The position numbers and the translations under genes are program-made. A stretch of 64,000 bases of DNA from Pterois miles (taxonomy: Eukaryota > Chordata > Actinopteri > Perciformes > Scorpaenidae), in contig CAMQGK010000442.1 in the NCBI GenBank assembly GCA_947000775.1, positions 1-64,000 on the forward strand, in the 5' to 3' direction. Positions 24,111-37,319 of this stretch are shown here, piece by piece (position 1 is the first letter of the stretch; each line of letters starts with the position of its first letter). The notes beneath the pieces were generated by a model, which worked only from the letters and a program-made list of their open reading frames with translations, was not told the DNA's origin and ran no database searches.

Positions 24111-25631
24111 GTTTACACCATCAAACAGGCCTCCCGTGATGAAAACTACATTCTGTTGTCACTTTCATGTAATAGCCAGGTTTTGGTCTGTAAACTGACC
24201 TCCCGTGGAGAAATCCACATTATCTGCTTAGTTTCATGTAAAAGCTATGTTTCCAGCATTAAACAGTGCTCTAGTGTTGAAAACTACATTCTGTGCTTAC
24301 TTTCATGTAAAAGCTATGTTTCCAGCATTAAACAGTTCTCTTGTGTTGAAAACTACATTCTGTGCTTACTTTCATGTGAAAGCTACGTTTACACCATCAA
24401 ACAGGCCTCGCGTGATGAAATCCACATTATATGCTTACTTTCAAGTAAAAGCTACGTTTACACCATCAAACAGGCCTCCCGTGATGAAAACTTCATTCTG
24501 CTGTCACTTTCATGTAAAAGGAACGTTTCCAGCATTAAACAGGCCTCCCGTGATAAAAACTACATTATATGCTTACTTTCATGTAAAAGGAACGTTTCCA
24601 GCATTAAACAGGCCTCCCGTGATGAAAACTACATTCTGTTGTCACTTTCATGTAAAAGCAAGGTTTTGGTCTGTAGACTGACCTCCAGTGGAGAAATCCA
24701 CATTATCTGCTTATTTTCATGTAAAATCTATGTTTCCAGCATTAAACAGTGCTCTAGTGTTGAAAACTATATTCTGTGCTTACTTTCATGTAAAAGCTAC
24801 GTTTACACTATCAAACAGGCCTCCCATGATGAAAACTACATTCTGCTGTCACTTTCATGTAAAAGGAACGTTTCCAGCATTAAACAGGCCTCCCGTGATG
24901 AAAACTACATTCTGTTGTCACTTTCATGTAAAAGCCAGGTTTTGGTCTGTAAACTGACCTCCCGTGGAGAAATCCACATTATCTGCTTGGTTTCATGTAA
25001 AAGCTATGTTTCCAGCATTAAACAGTGCTCTAGTGTTGAAAACTACATTCTGTGCTTACTTTCATGTAAAAGCTATGTTTCCAGCATTAAACAGTTCTCT
25101 TGTGTTGAAAACTACATTCTGTGCTTACTTTCAAGTAAAAGCTACGTTTACACCATCAAACAGGCCTCCCGTGATGAAAACTTCATTCTGCTGTCACTTT
25201 CATGTAAAAGGAACGTTTGCAGCATTAAACAGGCCTCCCGTGATGAAAACTACATTATATGCTTACTTTCATGTAAAAGGAACGTTTCCAGCATTAAACA
25301 GGCCTCCCGTGATGAAAACTACATTCTCTTGTCACTTTCATGTAAAAGCCAGGTTTTGGTCTGTAGACTGACCTCCAGTGGAGAAATCCACATTATCTGC
25401 TTATTTTAATGTAAAATCTATGTTTCCAGCATTAAACAGTGCTCTTGTGTTGAAAACTACATTCTGCTGTCACTTTCATGGAAAAGCTACGTTTACACCA
25501 TCAAACAGGCCTCCCGTGACGAAATCCACATTATATGCTTACTTTCAAGTAAAAGCTACGTTTACACTATCAAACAGGCCTCCCATGATGAAAACTACAT
25601 TCTTCTGTCACTTTCATGTAAAAGCCAGGTT

Positions 25632-28394
25632 TTGGTCTATAAACTGACCTCCCGTCGAGAAATCCACATTATCTGCTTAATTTCATGTAAAAGCTATGTT
25701 TCCAGCATTAAACAGTTCTCTTGTGTTGAAAACTACATTCTGTGCTTACTTTCATGTGAAAGCTACGTTTACACCATCAAACAGGCCTCCCGTGACGAAA
25801 TCCACATTATATGCTTACTTTCACGTAAAAGCTACGTTTACACCATCAAACAGGCCTCCCGTGATGAAAACTTCATTCTGCTGTCACTTTCATGTAAAAG
25901 CAACGTTTGCAGCATTAAACAGGCCTCCCGTGATGAAAACTACATTCTGTTGTCACTTTCATGTAAAAGGAATGTTTCCAGCATTAAACAGGCCTCCCGT
26001 GATGCAAACTACATTCTGTTGTCACTTTCATGTAAAAGCCAGGTTTTGGTCTGTAGACTGACCTCCAGTGGAGAAATCCACATTATATGCTTACTTTCAA
26101 GTAAAAGCTACGTTTACACCATCAAACAGGCCTCCCGTGATGAAAACTTCATTTTGCTGTCACTTTCATGTAAAAGGAACGTTTCCAGCATTAAACAGGC
26201 CTCCCGTGATGAAAACTACATTATATGCTTACTTTCATGTAAAAGGAACGTTTCCAGCATTAAACAGGCCTCCCGTGATGAAAACTACATTCTGTTGTCA
26301 CTTTCATGTAAAAGCCAGGTTTTGGTCTGTAAACTGACCTCCAGTGGAGAAATCCACATTATCTGCTTATTTTCATGTAAAAGCTATGTTTACAGCATTA
26401 AACAGTGCTCTAGTGTTGAAAACTACATTCTGTGCTTACTTTCACGTAAAAGCTACGTTTACACTATCAAACAGGCCTCCCATGATGAAAACTACATTCT
26501 GCTGTCACTTTCATGTAAAAGGAACGTTTCCAGCATTAAACAGGCCTCCCGTGATGAAAACTACATTCTGTTGTCACTTTCATGTAAAAGCTATGTTTCC
26601 AACATTAAACAGGCCTCTAGTGTTGTAAACTACATTCTGTGTTCACTTTTATGTGAAAGCTACGTTTACACCATCAAACAGGCCTCCCGTGATGAAAACT
26701 TCATTCTGCTGTCACTTTTATGTGAAAGCTACGTTTACACTATCAAACAGGCCTCCCGTGATGAAAATTACATTCTGTTGTCACTTTCATGTAAAAGCCA
26801 GGTTTTGGTCTGTAAACTGACCTCCCGTGGAGAAATCCACATTATCTGCTTAGTTTCATGTAAAAGCTATGTTTCCAGCATTAAACAGTGCTCTACTGTT
26901 GAAAACTACATTCTGTGCTTAATTTCATGTAAAAGCTATGTTTCCGGCATTAAACAGTTCTCTTGTGTTGAAAACTACATTCTGTGCTTACTTTTATGTG
27001 AAAGCTACGTTTACACCATCAAACAGGCCTCGCGTGACGAAATCCACATTATATGCTTACTTTCAAGTAAAAGCTACGTTTACACCATCAAACAGGCCTC
27101 CCGTGATGAAAACTTCATTCTGCTGTCACTTTCATGTAAAAGGAACGTTTGCAGCATTAAACAGGCCTCCCGTGATGAAAACTACATTCTGTTATCACTT
27201 TCATGTAATAGCCAGGTTTTGGTCTGTAAACTGACCTCCAGTGGAGAAATCCACTATATCTGCTTAGTTTCATGTAAAAGCTATGTTTCCAGCATTAAAC
27301 AGTGCTCTAGTGTTGAAAACTACATTCTGTGCTTACTTTCATGTAAAAGTAACGTTTGCAGCATTAAACAGGCCTCCCGTGATGAAAACTACATTATATG
27401 CTTACTTTCATGTAAAAGGAACGTATCCAGCATTAAACAGGCCTCCCGTGATGAAAACTACATTCTGCTGTCACTTTCATGTAAAAGGAACGTTTCCAGC
27501 ATTAAACAGGCCTCCCGTGATGAAAACTACATTCTGGTGTCACTTTCATGTGAAAGCCAGGTTTTGGTCTTTAAACTGACCTCCCGTGGAGAAATCCACA
27601 TTATCTGCTTAGTTTCATGTAAAAGCTATGTTTACAGCATTAAACAGTGCTCTAGTGTTGAAAACTACATTCTGTGCTTACTTTCACGTAAAAGCTACGT
27701 TTACACTATCAAACAGGCCTCCCATGATGAAAACTACATTCTGCTGTCACTTTCATGTAAAAGGAACGTTTCCAGCATTAAACAGGCCTCCCGTGATGAA
27801 AACTACATTCTGGTGTCACTTTCATGTGAAAGCCAGGTTTTGGTCTGTAAACTGACCTCCCGTGGAGAAATCCACATTATCTGCTTAGTTTCATGTAAAA
27901 GCTATGTTTACAGCATTAAACAGGCCTCTAGTGTTGTAAACTACATTCTGTGCTTACTTTCATGTGAAAGCTACGTTTACACCATCAAACAGGCCTCGCG
28001 TGATGAAATTCACATTATATGCTTACTTTCAAGTAAAAGCCTTGTTTCCAGCACTAAAGAGTGCTCTAGTGTTGAAAACTACATTCTGTGCTTACTTTCA
28101 TGTAAAAGGAACGTTTCCAGCATTAAAAAGGCCTCCCGTGATGAAAACTACATTCTCTTGTCACTTTCATGTAAAAGCCAGGTTTTGGTCTGTAAACTGA
28201 CCTCCAGTGGAGAAATCCACATTATCTGCTTAGTTTCATGTAAAAGCTATGTTTCCAGCATTAAACAGTGCTCTAGTGTTGAAAACTACATTCTGTGCTT
28301 ACTTGCATGTGAAAGCTACGTTTACACCATCAAACAGGCCTCCCGTGACGAAATCCACATTATATGCTTACTTTCAAGTAAAAGCTACGTTTAA
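25632..28394 (+). other. 920-codon open frame across the I/II junction, not considered a gene
   Basis: This stays in one frame (repeats of the SCKRNVSSIKQASRDENYI kind) through forty whole monomers and over the junction at 26,074. It ends at ACGTTTAAACC, where one C to A change creates TAA. Homologous frames at 137-2365 (742 codons) and 43,204-45,372 (722 codons) differ from it at only a few residues, but start and stop at different places. The first is shifted out of frame by an extra C near 2358 and the last meets a TTTAAAC stop. The frame is open because the monomer is 23 codons long. Confidence 0.83.
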
Positions 28395-31300
28395 ACCATC
28401 AAACAGGCCTCCCGTGATGAAAACTTCATTCTGCTGTCACTTTCATGTAAAAGGAACGTTTGCAGCATTAAACAGGCCTCCCGTGATGAAAATTACATTA
28501 TATGCTTACTTTCATGTAAAAGGAACGTTTCCAGCATTAAACAGGCCTCCCATGATGAAAACTACATTCTGCTGTCACTTTCATGTAAAAGGAACGTTTC
28601 CAGCATTAAACAGGCCTCCCGTGATGAAAACTACATTCTGTTGTCACTTTCATGTAAAAGCCAGGTTTTGGTCTGTAAACTGACCTCCCGTGGAGAAATC
28701 CACATTATCTGCTTAGTTTCATGTAAAAGCTATGTTTCCAGCATTAAACAGTGCTCTAGTGTTGAAAACTACATTCTGTGCTTACTTTCATGTAAAAGCT
28801 ATGTTTCCAGCATTAAACAGTTCTCTTGTGTTGAAAACTACATTCTGTGCTTACTTTCATGTGAAAGCTACGTTTACACCATCAAACAGGCCTCGCGTGA
28901 TGAAAACTTCATTCTGCTGTCACTTTCATGTAAAAGCTATGTTTATAGCATTAAACAGTTCTCTTGTGTTGAAAACTACATTCTGTGCTGACTTTCATGT
29001 AAAAGCTACGTTTACACTATCAAACAGGCCTCCCGTGATGAAAACTACATTCTGCTGTCACTTTCATGGAAAAGCTACGTTTACACCATCAAACAGGCCT
29101 CCCGTGATGAAAACTTCATTCTGCTGTCACTTTCATGTAAAAGGAACGTTTACACCATCAAACAGGCCTCCCGTGATGAAAACTACATTATATGATTACT
29201 TTCATGTAAAAGGAACGTTTCCAGCATTGAACAGGCCTCCCGTGATGAAAACTGCATTCTGTTGTCACTTTCATGTAAAAGCCAGGTTTTGGTCTGTAAA
29301 CTGACCTCCAGTGGAGAAATCCACATTATCTGCTTAGTTTCATGTAAAAGCTATGTTTCCAGCATTAAACAGTGCTCTAGTGTTGAAAAATACATTCTGT
29401 GCTTACTTTCATGTAAAAGCTACATTTACACTATCAAACAGGCCTCCCATGATGAAAACTACATTCTGCTGTCACTTTCATGTAAAAGGAACGTTTCCAG
29501 CATTAAACAGGCCTCCCGTGATGAAAACTACATTCTGTTGTCACTTTCATGTAAAAGCTATGTTTCCAACATTAAACAGGCCTCTAGTGTTGTACACTAC
29601 ATTCTGTGTTCACTTTTGTGTAAAAGCTATGTTTACACCATCAAACAGGCCTCCCGTGATGAAAATTACATTCTGTTGTCACTTTCATGTAAAAGCCAGG
29701 TTTTGGTCTGTAAACTGACCTCCCGTGGAGAAATCCACATTATCTGCTTAGTTTCATGTAAAAGCTATGTTTCCAGCATTAAACAGTGCTCTACTGTTGA
29801 AAACTACATTCTGTGCTTAATTTCATGTAAAAGCTATGTTTCCAGCATTAAACAGTTCTCTTGTGTTGAAAACTACATTCTGTGCTTACTTTTATGTGAA
29901 AGCTACGTTTACACCATCAAACAGGCCTCGCGTGACGAAATCCACATTATATGCTTACTTTCAAGTAAAAGCTACTTTTACACCATCAAACAGGCCTCCC
30001 GTGATGAAAACTTCATTCTGCTGTCACTTTCATGTAAAAGGAACGTTTGCAGCATTAAACAGGCCTCCCGTGATGAAAACTACATTCTTTTATCACTTTC
30101 ATGTAAAAGCCAGGTTTTGGTCTGTAAACTGACCTCCAGTGGAGAAATCCACTATATCTGCTTAGTTTCATGTAAAAGCTATGTTTCCAGCATTAAACAG
30201 TGCTCTAGTGTTGAAAACTACATTCTGTGCTTACTTTCATGTAAAAGCTACGTTTACACTATCAAACAGGCCTCCCATGATGAAAACTACATTCTGCTGT
30301 CACTTTCATGTAAAAGGAACGTTTCCAGCATTTCAACAGGCCTCCCGTGATGAAAACTACATTCTGTTGTCACTTTCATGTAAAAGCTATGTTTCCAGCA
30401 TTAAACAGTGCTCTAGTGTTGAAAAATACATTCTGTGCTTACTTTCATGTAAAAGCTACGTTTACACTATCAAACAGACCTCCCGTGATTAAAACTACAT
30501 TCTGCTGTTACTTTCATGTAAAAGGAACGTTTCCAGCATTAAACAGGCCTTCCGTGATGAAAACTACATTCTGTTGTCACTTTCATGTAAAAGCCAGGTT
30601 TTGGTCTCTAAATTGACCTCCCGTGGAGAAATCCACATTATCTGCTTAGTTTCATGTAAAAGCTATGTTTCCGGCATTAAACAGTGCTCTAGTGTTGAAA
30701 ACTACATTCTGTGCTTACTTTCATGTAAAAGCTATGTTTCCAGCATTAAACAGTTCTCTTGTGTTGAAAACTACATTCTGTGCTTACTTTCATGTGAAAG
30801 CTACGTTTACACCATCAAACAGGCCTCGCGTGATGAAATTCACATTATATGCTTACTTTCAAGTAAAAGCCTTGTTTCCAGCACTAAAGAGTGCTCTAGT
30901 GTTGAAAACTACATTCTGTGCTTACTTTCTTGTGAAAGCTACGTTTACACCATCAAACAGGCCTCCCGTGATGAAAACTACATTATATGATTACTTTCAT
31001 GTAAAAGGAACGTTTCCAGCATTAAACAGGCCTCCCGTGATGAAAACTACATTCTCTTGTCACTTTCATGTAAAAGCCAGGTTTTGGTCTGTAAACTGAC
31101 CTCCAGTGGAGAAATCCACATTATCTGCTTAGTTTCATGTAAAAGCTATGTTTCCAGCATTAAACAGTGCTCTAGTGTTGAAAACTACATTCTGTGCTTA
31201 CTTGCATGTGAAAGCTACGTTTACACCATCAAACAGGCCTCCCGTGACGAAATCCACATTATATGCTTACTTTCAAGTAAAAGCTACGTTTAAACCATCA

Positions 31301-33319
31301 AACAGGCCTCCCGTGATGAAAACTTCATTCTGCTGTCACTTTCATGTAAAAGGAACGTTTGAAGCATTAAACAGGCCTCCCGTGATGAAAACTACATTAT
31401 ATGCTTACTTTCATGTAAAAGGAACGTTTCCAGCATTAAACAGGCCTCCCGTGATGAAAACTACATTCTGTTGTCACTTTCATGTAAAAGCCAGGTTTTG
31501 GTCTGTAAACTGACCTCCAGTGGAGAAATCCACATTATCTGCTTACTTTCATGTAAAAGCTATGTTTCCAGCATTAAACAGTTCTCTTGTGTTGAAAACT
31601 ACATTCTGTGCTTACTTTCATGTGAAAGCTACGTTTACACCATCAAACAGGCCTCCCGTGACGAAATCCACATTATATGCTTACTTTCAAGTAAAAGCTA
31701 CGTTTACACTATCAAACAGGCATCCCATGATGAAAACTACATTCTTCTGTCACTTTCATGTAAAAGGAACGTTTCCAGCATTAAACAGGCCTCCCGTGAT
31801 GAAAACTACATTCTGTTGTCACTTTCATGTAATAGCCAGGTTTTGGTCTGTAAACTGACCTCCCGTGGAGAAATCCACATTATCTGTTTAGTTTCATGTA
31901 AAAGCTATGTTTCCAGCATTAAACAGTGCTCCACTGTTGAAAACTACATTCTGTGCTTAATTTCATGTAAAAGCTATGTTTACAGCATTAAACAGTTCTC
32001 TTGTGTTGAAAACTACATTCTGTGCTTACTTTCATGTGAAAGCTACGTTTACACCATCAAACAGGCCTCGCGTGATGAAAACTTCATTCTGCTGTCACTT
32101 TCATGTAAAAGCTATGTTTATAGCATTAAACAGATCTCTTGTGTTGAAAACTACATTCTGTGCTGACTTTCATGTAAAAGCTACGTTTACACTATCAAAC
32201 AGGGCTCCCGTGATGAAAACTACATTCTGCTGTCACTTTCATGGAAAAGCTACGTTTACACCATCAAACAGGCCTCCCGTGATGAAAACTTCATTCTGCT
32301 GTCACTTTCATGTAAAAGGAACGTTTACACCATCAAACAGGCCTCCCGTGATGAAAACTTCATTCTGCTGTCACTTTCATGTAAAAGGAACGTTTCTAGC
32401 ATTGAACAGGCCTCCTGTGATGAAAACTACATTCTGTTGTCACTTTCATGTAAAAGCCAGGTTTTGGTCTGTAAACTGACCTCCCGTGGAGAAATCCACA
32501 TTATCTGCTTAGTTTCATGTAAAAGCTATGTTTCCAGCATTAAACAGTGCTCTACTGTTGAAAACTACATTCTGTGCTTAATTTCATGTAAAAGCTATGT
32601 TTACGGCATTAAACAGTTCTCTTGTGTTGAAAACTACATTCTGTGCTTACTTTCATGTGAAAGCTACGTTTACACCATCAAACAGGCCTCGCGTGACGAA
32701 ATCCACATTATATGCTTACTTTCAAGTAAAAGCTACGTTTACACCATCAAACAGGCGTCCCGTGATAAAAACTTCATTCTGCTGTCACTTTCATGTAAAA
32801 GGAACGTTTTCAGCATTAAACAGGCCTCCCGTGATGAAAACTACATTATATGATTACTTTCATGTAAAAGGAACGTTTCCAGCATTGAACAGGCCTCCCG
32901 TGATGAAAACTGCATTCTGTTGTCACTTTCATGTAAAAGCCAGGTTTTGGTCTGTAAACTGACCTCCAGTGGAGAAATCCACATTATCTGCTTAGTTTCA
33001 TGTAAAAGCTATGTTTCCAGCATTAAACAGTGCTCTAGTGTTGAAAAATACATTCTGTGCTTACTTTCATGTAAAAGCTACATTTACACTATCAAACAGG
33101 CCTCCCGTGATGAAAACTACATTCTGCTGTCACTTTCATGGAAAAGCTACGTTTACACCATCAAACAGGCCTCCCGTAATGAAAACTTCATTCTGCTGTC
33201 ACTTTCATGTACAAGGAACGTTTCCAGCATTAAACAGGCCTCCCGTGATGAAAACTACATTATATGATTACTTTCATGTAAAAGGAACGTTTCCAGCATT
33301 AAACAGGCCTCCCGTGATG

Positions 33320-33457
33320 AAAACTACATTCTGTTGTCACTTTCATGTAAAAGCCAGGTTTTAGGCAGTAAACTGACCTCCTGTGATGAAGTCCACATGA
33401 CCTACTTAGTTTCAAGTAAAAGCTATGTTTCCAGTATTAAACAGTGCTCTAGTGTTG
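33320..33457 (+). repeat. Rare divergent m6'-m1' pair (copy II)
   Basis: This matches 13,791-13,928 at a displacement of 19,529 bp, with the same TTTTAGGCAGTAAAC, CACATGACCTACTTAG and CAGTATTAAAC variants. The flanking sequence to about 34,100 is colinear with copy I. Confidence 0.88.
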
Positions 33458-35314
33458 AAAAATACATTCTGTGCTTACTTTCATGTAAAAGCTACGTTTA
33501 CACTATCAAACAGGCCTCCCGTGATGAAAACTACATTCTGCTGTCACTTTCATGGAAAAGCTACGTTTACACCATCAAACAGGCCTCCCGTGATGAAAAC
33601 TACATTCTGTTGTCACTTTCATGTAAAAGGAACGTTTGCAGCATTAAACAGGCCTCACGTGATGAAAATTACATTATATGCTTACTTTCATGTAAAAGCT
33701 ACGTTTACACTATCAAAGAGGCCTCCCGTGATGAAAACTACATTCTGTTGTCACTTTCATGTAAAAGCCAGGTTTTGGTCTGTAAACTGACCTCCCGTGG
33801 AGAAATCCACATTATCTGCTTAGTTTCATGTAAAAGCTATGTTTCCAGCATTAAACAGTGCTCTAGTGTTGAAAACTACATTCTGTGCTTACTTTCATGT
33901 AAAAGCTATGTTTCCAGCATTAAACAGTTCTCTTGTGTTGAAAACTACATTCTGTGCTTACTTTCATGTGAAAGCTAAGTTTACACCATCAAACAGGCCT
34001 CCCGTGATGAAATCCACATTATATGCTTACTTTCAAGTAAAAGCTACGTTTACACTATCAAACAGGCATCTCATGATGAAAACTACATTCTTCTGTCACT
34101 TTCATGTAAAAGGAACGTTTCCAGCATTAAACAGGCCTCCCATGATGAAAACTACATTCTGTTGTCACTTTCATGTAAAAGCCAGGTTTTGGTCTGTAAA
34201 CTGACCTCCCGTGGAGAAATCCACATTATCTGCTTAGTTTCATGTAAAAGCTATGTTTCCAACATTAAACAGTGCTCTACTGTTGAAAACTACATTCTGT
34301 GCTTAATTTCATGTAAAAGCTATGTTTACAGCATTAAACAGTTCTCTTGTGTTGAAAACTACATTCTGTGCTTACTTTCATGTGAAAGCTACGTTTACAC
34401 CATCAAACAGGCCTCGCGTGACGAAATCCACATTATATGCTTACTTTCAAGTAAAAGCTACGTTTACACCATCAAACAGGCGTCCCGTGATGAAAACTAC
34501 ATTCTGTTGTCACTTTCATGTAAAAGGAACGTTTCCAGCATTAAACAGGCCTCCCGTGATGAAAACTACATTCTGTTGTCACTTTCATGTAAAAGCCAGG
34601 TTTTGGTCTGTAAACTGACCTCCAGTGGAGAAATCCACATTATCTGCTTAGTTTCATGTAAAAGCTATGTTTCCAGCATTAAACAGTGCTCTTGTGTTGA
34701 AAAATACATTCTGTGCTTACTTGCATGTGAAAGCTACGTTTAAACCATCAAACAGGCATCCCATGATGAAAACTACATTCTTCTGTCACTTTCATGTAAA
34801 AGGAACATTTCCAGCATTAAACAGGCCTCCCGTGATGAAAACTACATTATATGATTACTTTCATGTAAAAGGAACGTTTCCAGCATTAAACAGGCCTCCC
34901 GTGATGAAAACTACATTCTGTTGTCACTTTCAGGTAAAAGCCAGGTTTTGGTCTGTAAACTGACCTCCAGTGGAGAAATCCACATTATCTGCTTAGTTTC
35001 ATGTAAAAGCTATGTTTCCAGCATTAAACAGTGCTCTTGTGTTGAAAACTACATTCTGTGCTTACTTGCATGTGAAAGCTACGTTTACACCATCAAACAG
35101 GCCTCCCGTGATGAAAACTTCATTCTGCTGTCACTTTCATGTAAAAGGAACGTTTGCAGCATTAAACAGGCCTCCCGTGATGAAAACTACATTATATGCT
35201 TACTTTCATGTAAAAGGAACGTTTCCAGCATTAAACAGGCGTCCCGTGATGAAAACTACATTCTGTTGTCACTTTCATGTAAAAGCCAGGTTTTGGTCTG
35301 TAGACTGACCTCCA

Positions 35315-35866
35315 GTGGAGAAATCCACATTATCTGCTTATTTTCATGTAAAAGCTATGTTTCCAGCATTAAACAGTGCTCTAGTGTTGAAAACTACATT
35401 CTGTGCTTACTTTCATGTAAAAGCTACGTTTACACTATCAAACAGGCCTCCCATGATAAAAAGTACATTCTGCTGTCACTTTCATGTAAAAGGAACGTTT
35501 CCAGCATTAAACAGGCCTCCCGTGATGAAAACTACATTCTGTTGTCACTTTCATGTAAAAGCCAGGTTTTGGTCTGTAAACTGACCTCCAGTGGAGAAAT
35601 CCACATTATCTGCTTATTTTCATGTAAAAGCTATGTTTCCAGCATTAAACAGTGCTCTAGTGTTGAAAACTACATTCTGTGCTTACTTTCATGTAAAAGC
35701 TACGTTTACACTATCAAACAGGCCTCCCATGATAAAAAGTACATTCTGCTGTCACTTTCATGTAAAAGGAACGTTTCCAGCATTAAACAGGCCTCCCGTG
35801 ATGAAAACTACATTCTGCTGTCACTTTCATGGAAAAGCTACGTTTACACCATCAAACAGGCCTCCC
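35315..35866 (+). repeat. 276-bp (4-monomer) local tandem duplication in copy II
   Basis: 35,315-35,590 and 35,591-35,866 are almost identical four-monomer units carrying the same uncommon CATGATAAAAAGTACATT variant (near 35,450 and 35,726). The corresponding place in copy I (18,961 on) has only one unit, so this is a recent gain in II. The first unit's leading m6 has GTCTGTAGACTG and the second has GTCTGTAAACTG. Confidence 0.88.
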
Positions 35867-36124
35867 GTGATGAAAACTTCATTCTGCTGTCACTTTCATG
35901 TAAAAGGAACGTTTCCAGCATTAAACAGGCCTCCCGTGATGAAAACTACATTCTGTTGTCACTTTCATGTAAAAGCCAGGTTTTGGTCTGTAAACTGACC
36001 TCCCGTGGAGAAATCCACATTATATGCTTACTTTCAAGTAAAAGCTACGTTTACACCGTCAAACAAGCCTCCCGTGATGAAAACTTCATTCTGCTGTCAC
36101 TTTCATGTAAAAGGAACGTTTGCA

Positions 36125-36850
36125 GCATTAAACAGGCCTCCCGTGATGAAAACTACATTATATGCTTACTTTCATGTAAAAGGAACGTTTCCAGCATTAA
36201 ACAGGCCTCCCGTGATGAAAACTACATTCTGTTGTCACTTTCATGTAAAAGCCAGGTTTTGGTCTGTAGACTGACCTCCAGTGGAGAAATCCACATTATC
36301 TGCTTATTTTCATGTAAAATCTATGTTTCCAGCATTAAACAGTGCTCTAGTGTTGAAAACTACATTCTGTGCTTACTTTCATGTAAAAGCTACGTTTACA
36401 CTATCAAACAGGCCTCCCATGATGAAAACTACATTCTGCTGTCACTTTCATGTAAAAGGAACGTTTCCAGCATTAAACAGGCCTCCCGTGATGAAAACTA
36501 CATTATATGCTTACTTTCATGTAAAAGGAACGTTTCCAGCATTAAACAGGCCTCCCGTGATGAAAACTACATTCTGTTGTCACTTTCATGTAAAAGCCAG
36601 GTTTTGGTCTGTAGACTGACCTCCAGTGGAGAAATCCACATTATCTGCTTATTTTCATGTAAAATCTATGTTTCCAGCATTAAACAGTGCTCTAGTGTTG
36701 AAAACTACATTCTGTGCTTACTTTCATGTAAAAGCTACGTTTACACTATCAAACAGGCCTCCCATGATGAAAACTACATTCTGCTGTCACTTTCATGTAA
36801 AAGGAACGTTTCCAGCATTAAACAGGCCTCCCGTGATGAAAACTACATTC
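36125..36850 (+). repeat. 345-bp (5-monomer) local tandem duplication in copy II
   Basis: Sequence from about 36,125 to 36,490 repeats 345 bp later. Both copies contain the uncommon TGTAAAATCTATG (near 36,312 and 36,657) and GTCTGTAGACTG (near 36,255 and 36,600). Copies I and III have one unit at the equivalent position (19,858 and 59,263). The offset between I and II rises here from 16,423 to 16,768, exactly 345. Confidence 0.86.
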
Positions 36851-37319
36851 TGTTGTCACTTTCATGTAATAGCCAGGTTTTGGTCTGTAAACTGACCTCC
36901 CGTGGAGAAATCCACATTATCTGCTTAGTTTCATGTAAAAGCTATGTTTCCAGCATTAAACAGTGCTCTAGTGTTGAAAACTACATTCTGTGCTTACTTT
37001 CATGTAAAAGCTATGTTTCCAGCATTAAACAGTTCTCTTGTGTTGAAAACTACATTCTGTGCTTACTTTCATGTGAAAGCTACGTTTACACCATCAAACA
37101 GGCCTCGCGTGATGAAATCCACATTATATGCTTACTTTCAAGTAAAAGCTACGTTTACACCATCAAACAGGCCTCCCGTGATGAAAACTTCATTCTGCTG
37201 TCACTTTCATGTAAAAGGAACGTTTCCAGCATTAAACAGGCCTCCCGTGATGAAAACTACATTATATGCTTACTTTCATGTAAAAGGAACGTTTCCAGCA
37301 TTAAACAGGCCTCCCGTGA

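Larger units (their letters stand above)
1..26073 (+). repeat. Super-copy I of the higher-order array (377 monomers to the next start)
   Basis: The boundary was set by the first full monomer (57), whose homologues lie at 26,074, 43,466 and 63,203. Diagnostic variants shared between copies include ATTTTGCTG near 134, 26,151, 43,543 and 63,280. Position 1 aligns with 63,147, including the CAAGCAAA variant. Copy I is the longest because it contains extra duplicated blocks: 897 bp at 5.1-7.0 kb, 2,277 bp at 5.6-10.2 kb, a block displaced by 4,416 bp at 10.2-16.8 kb, and 1,725 bp at 19.9-23.6 kb. Its first 2.3 kb matches copies II and III almost base for base. The choice of a copy start is arbitrary, as for any tandem repeat, and the true left end lies outside the window. 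Confidence 0.9.
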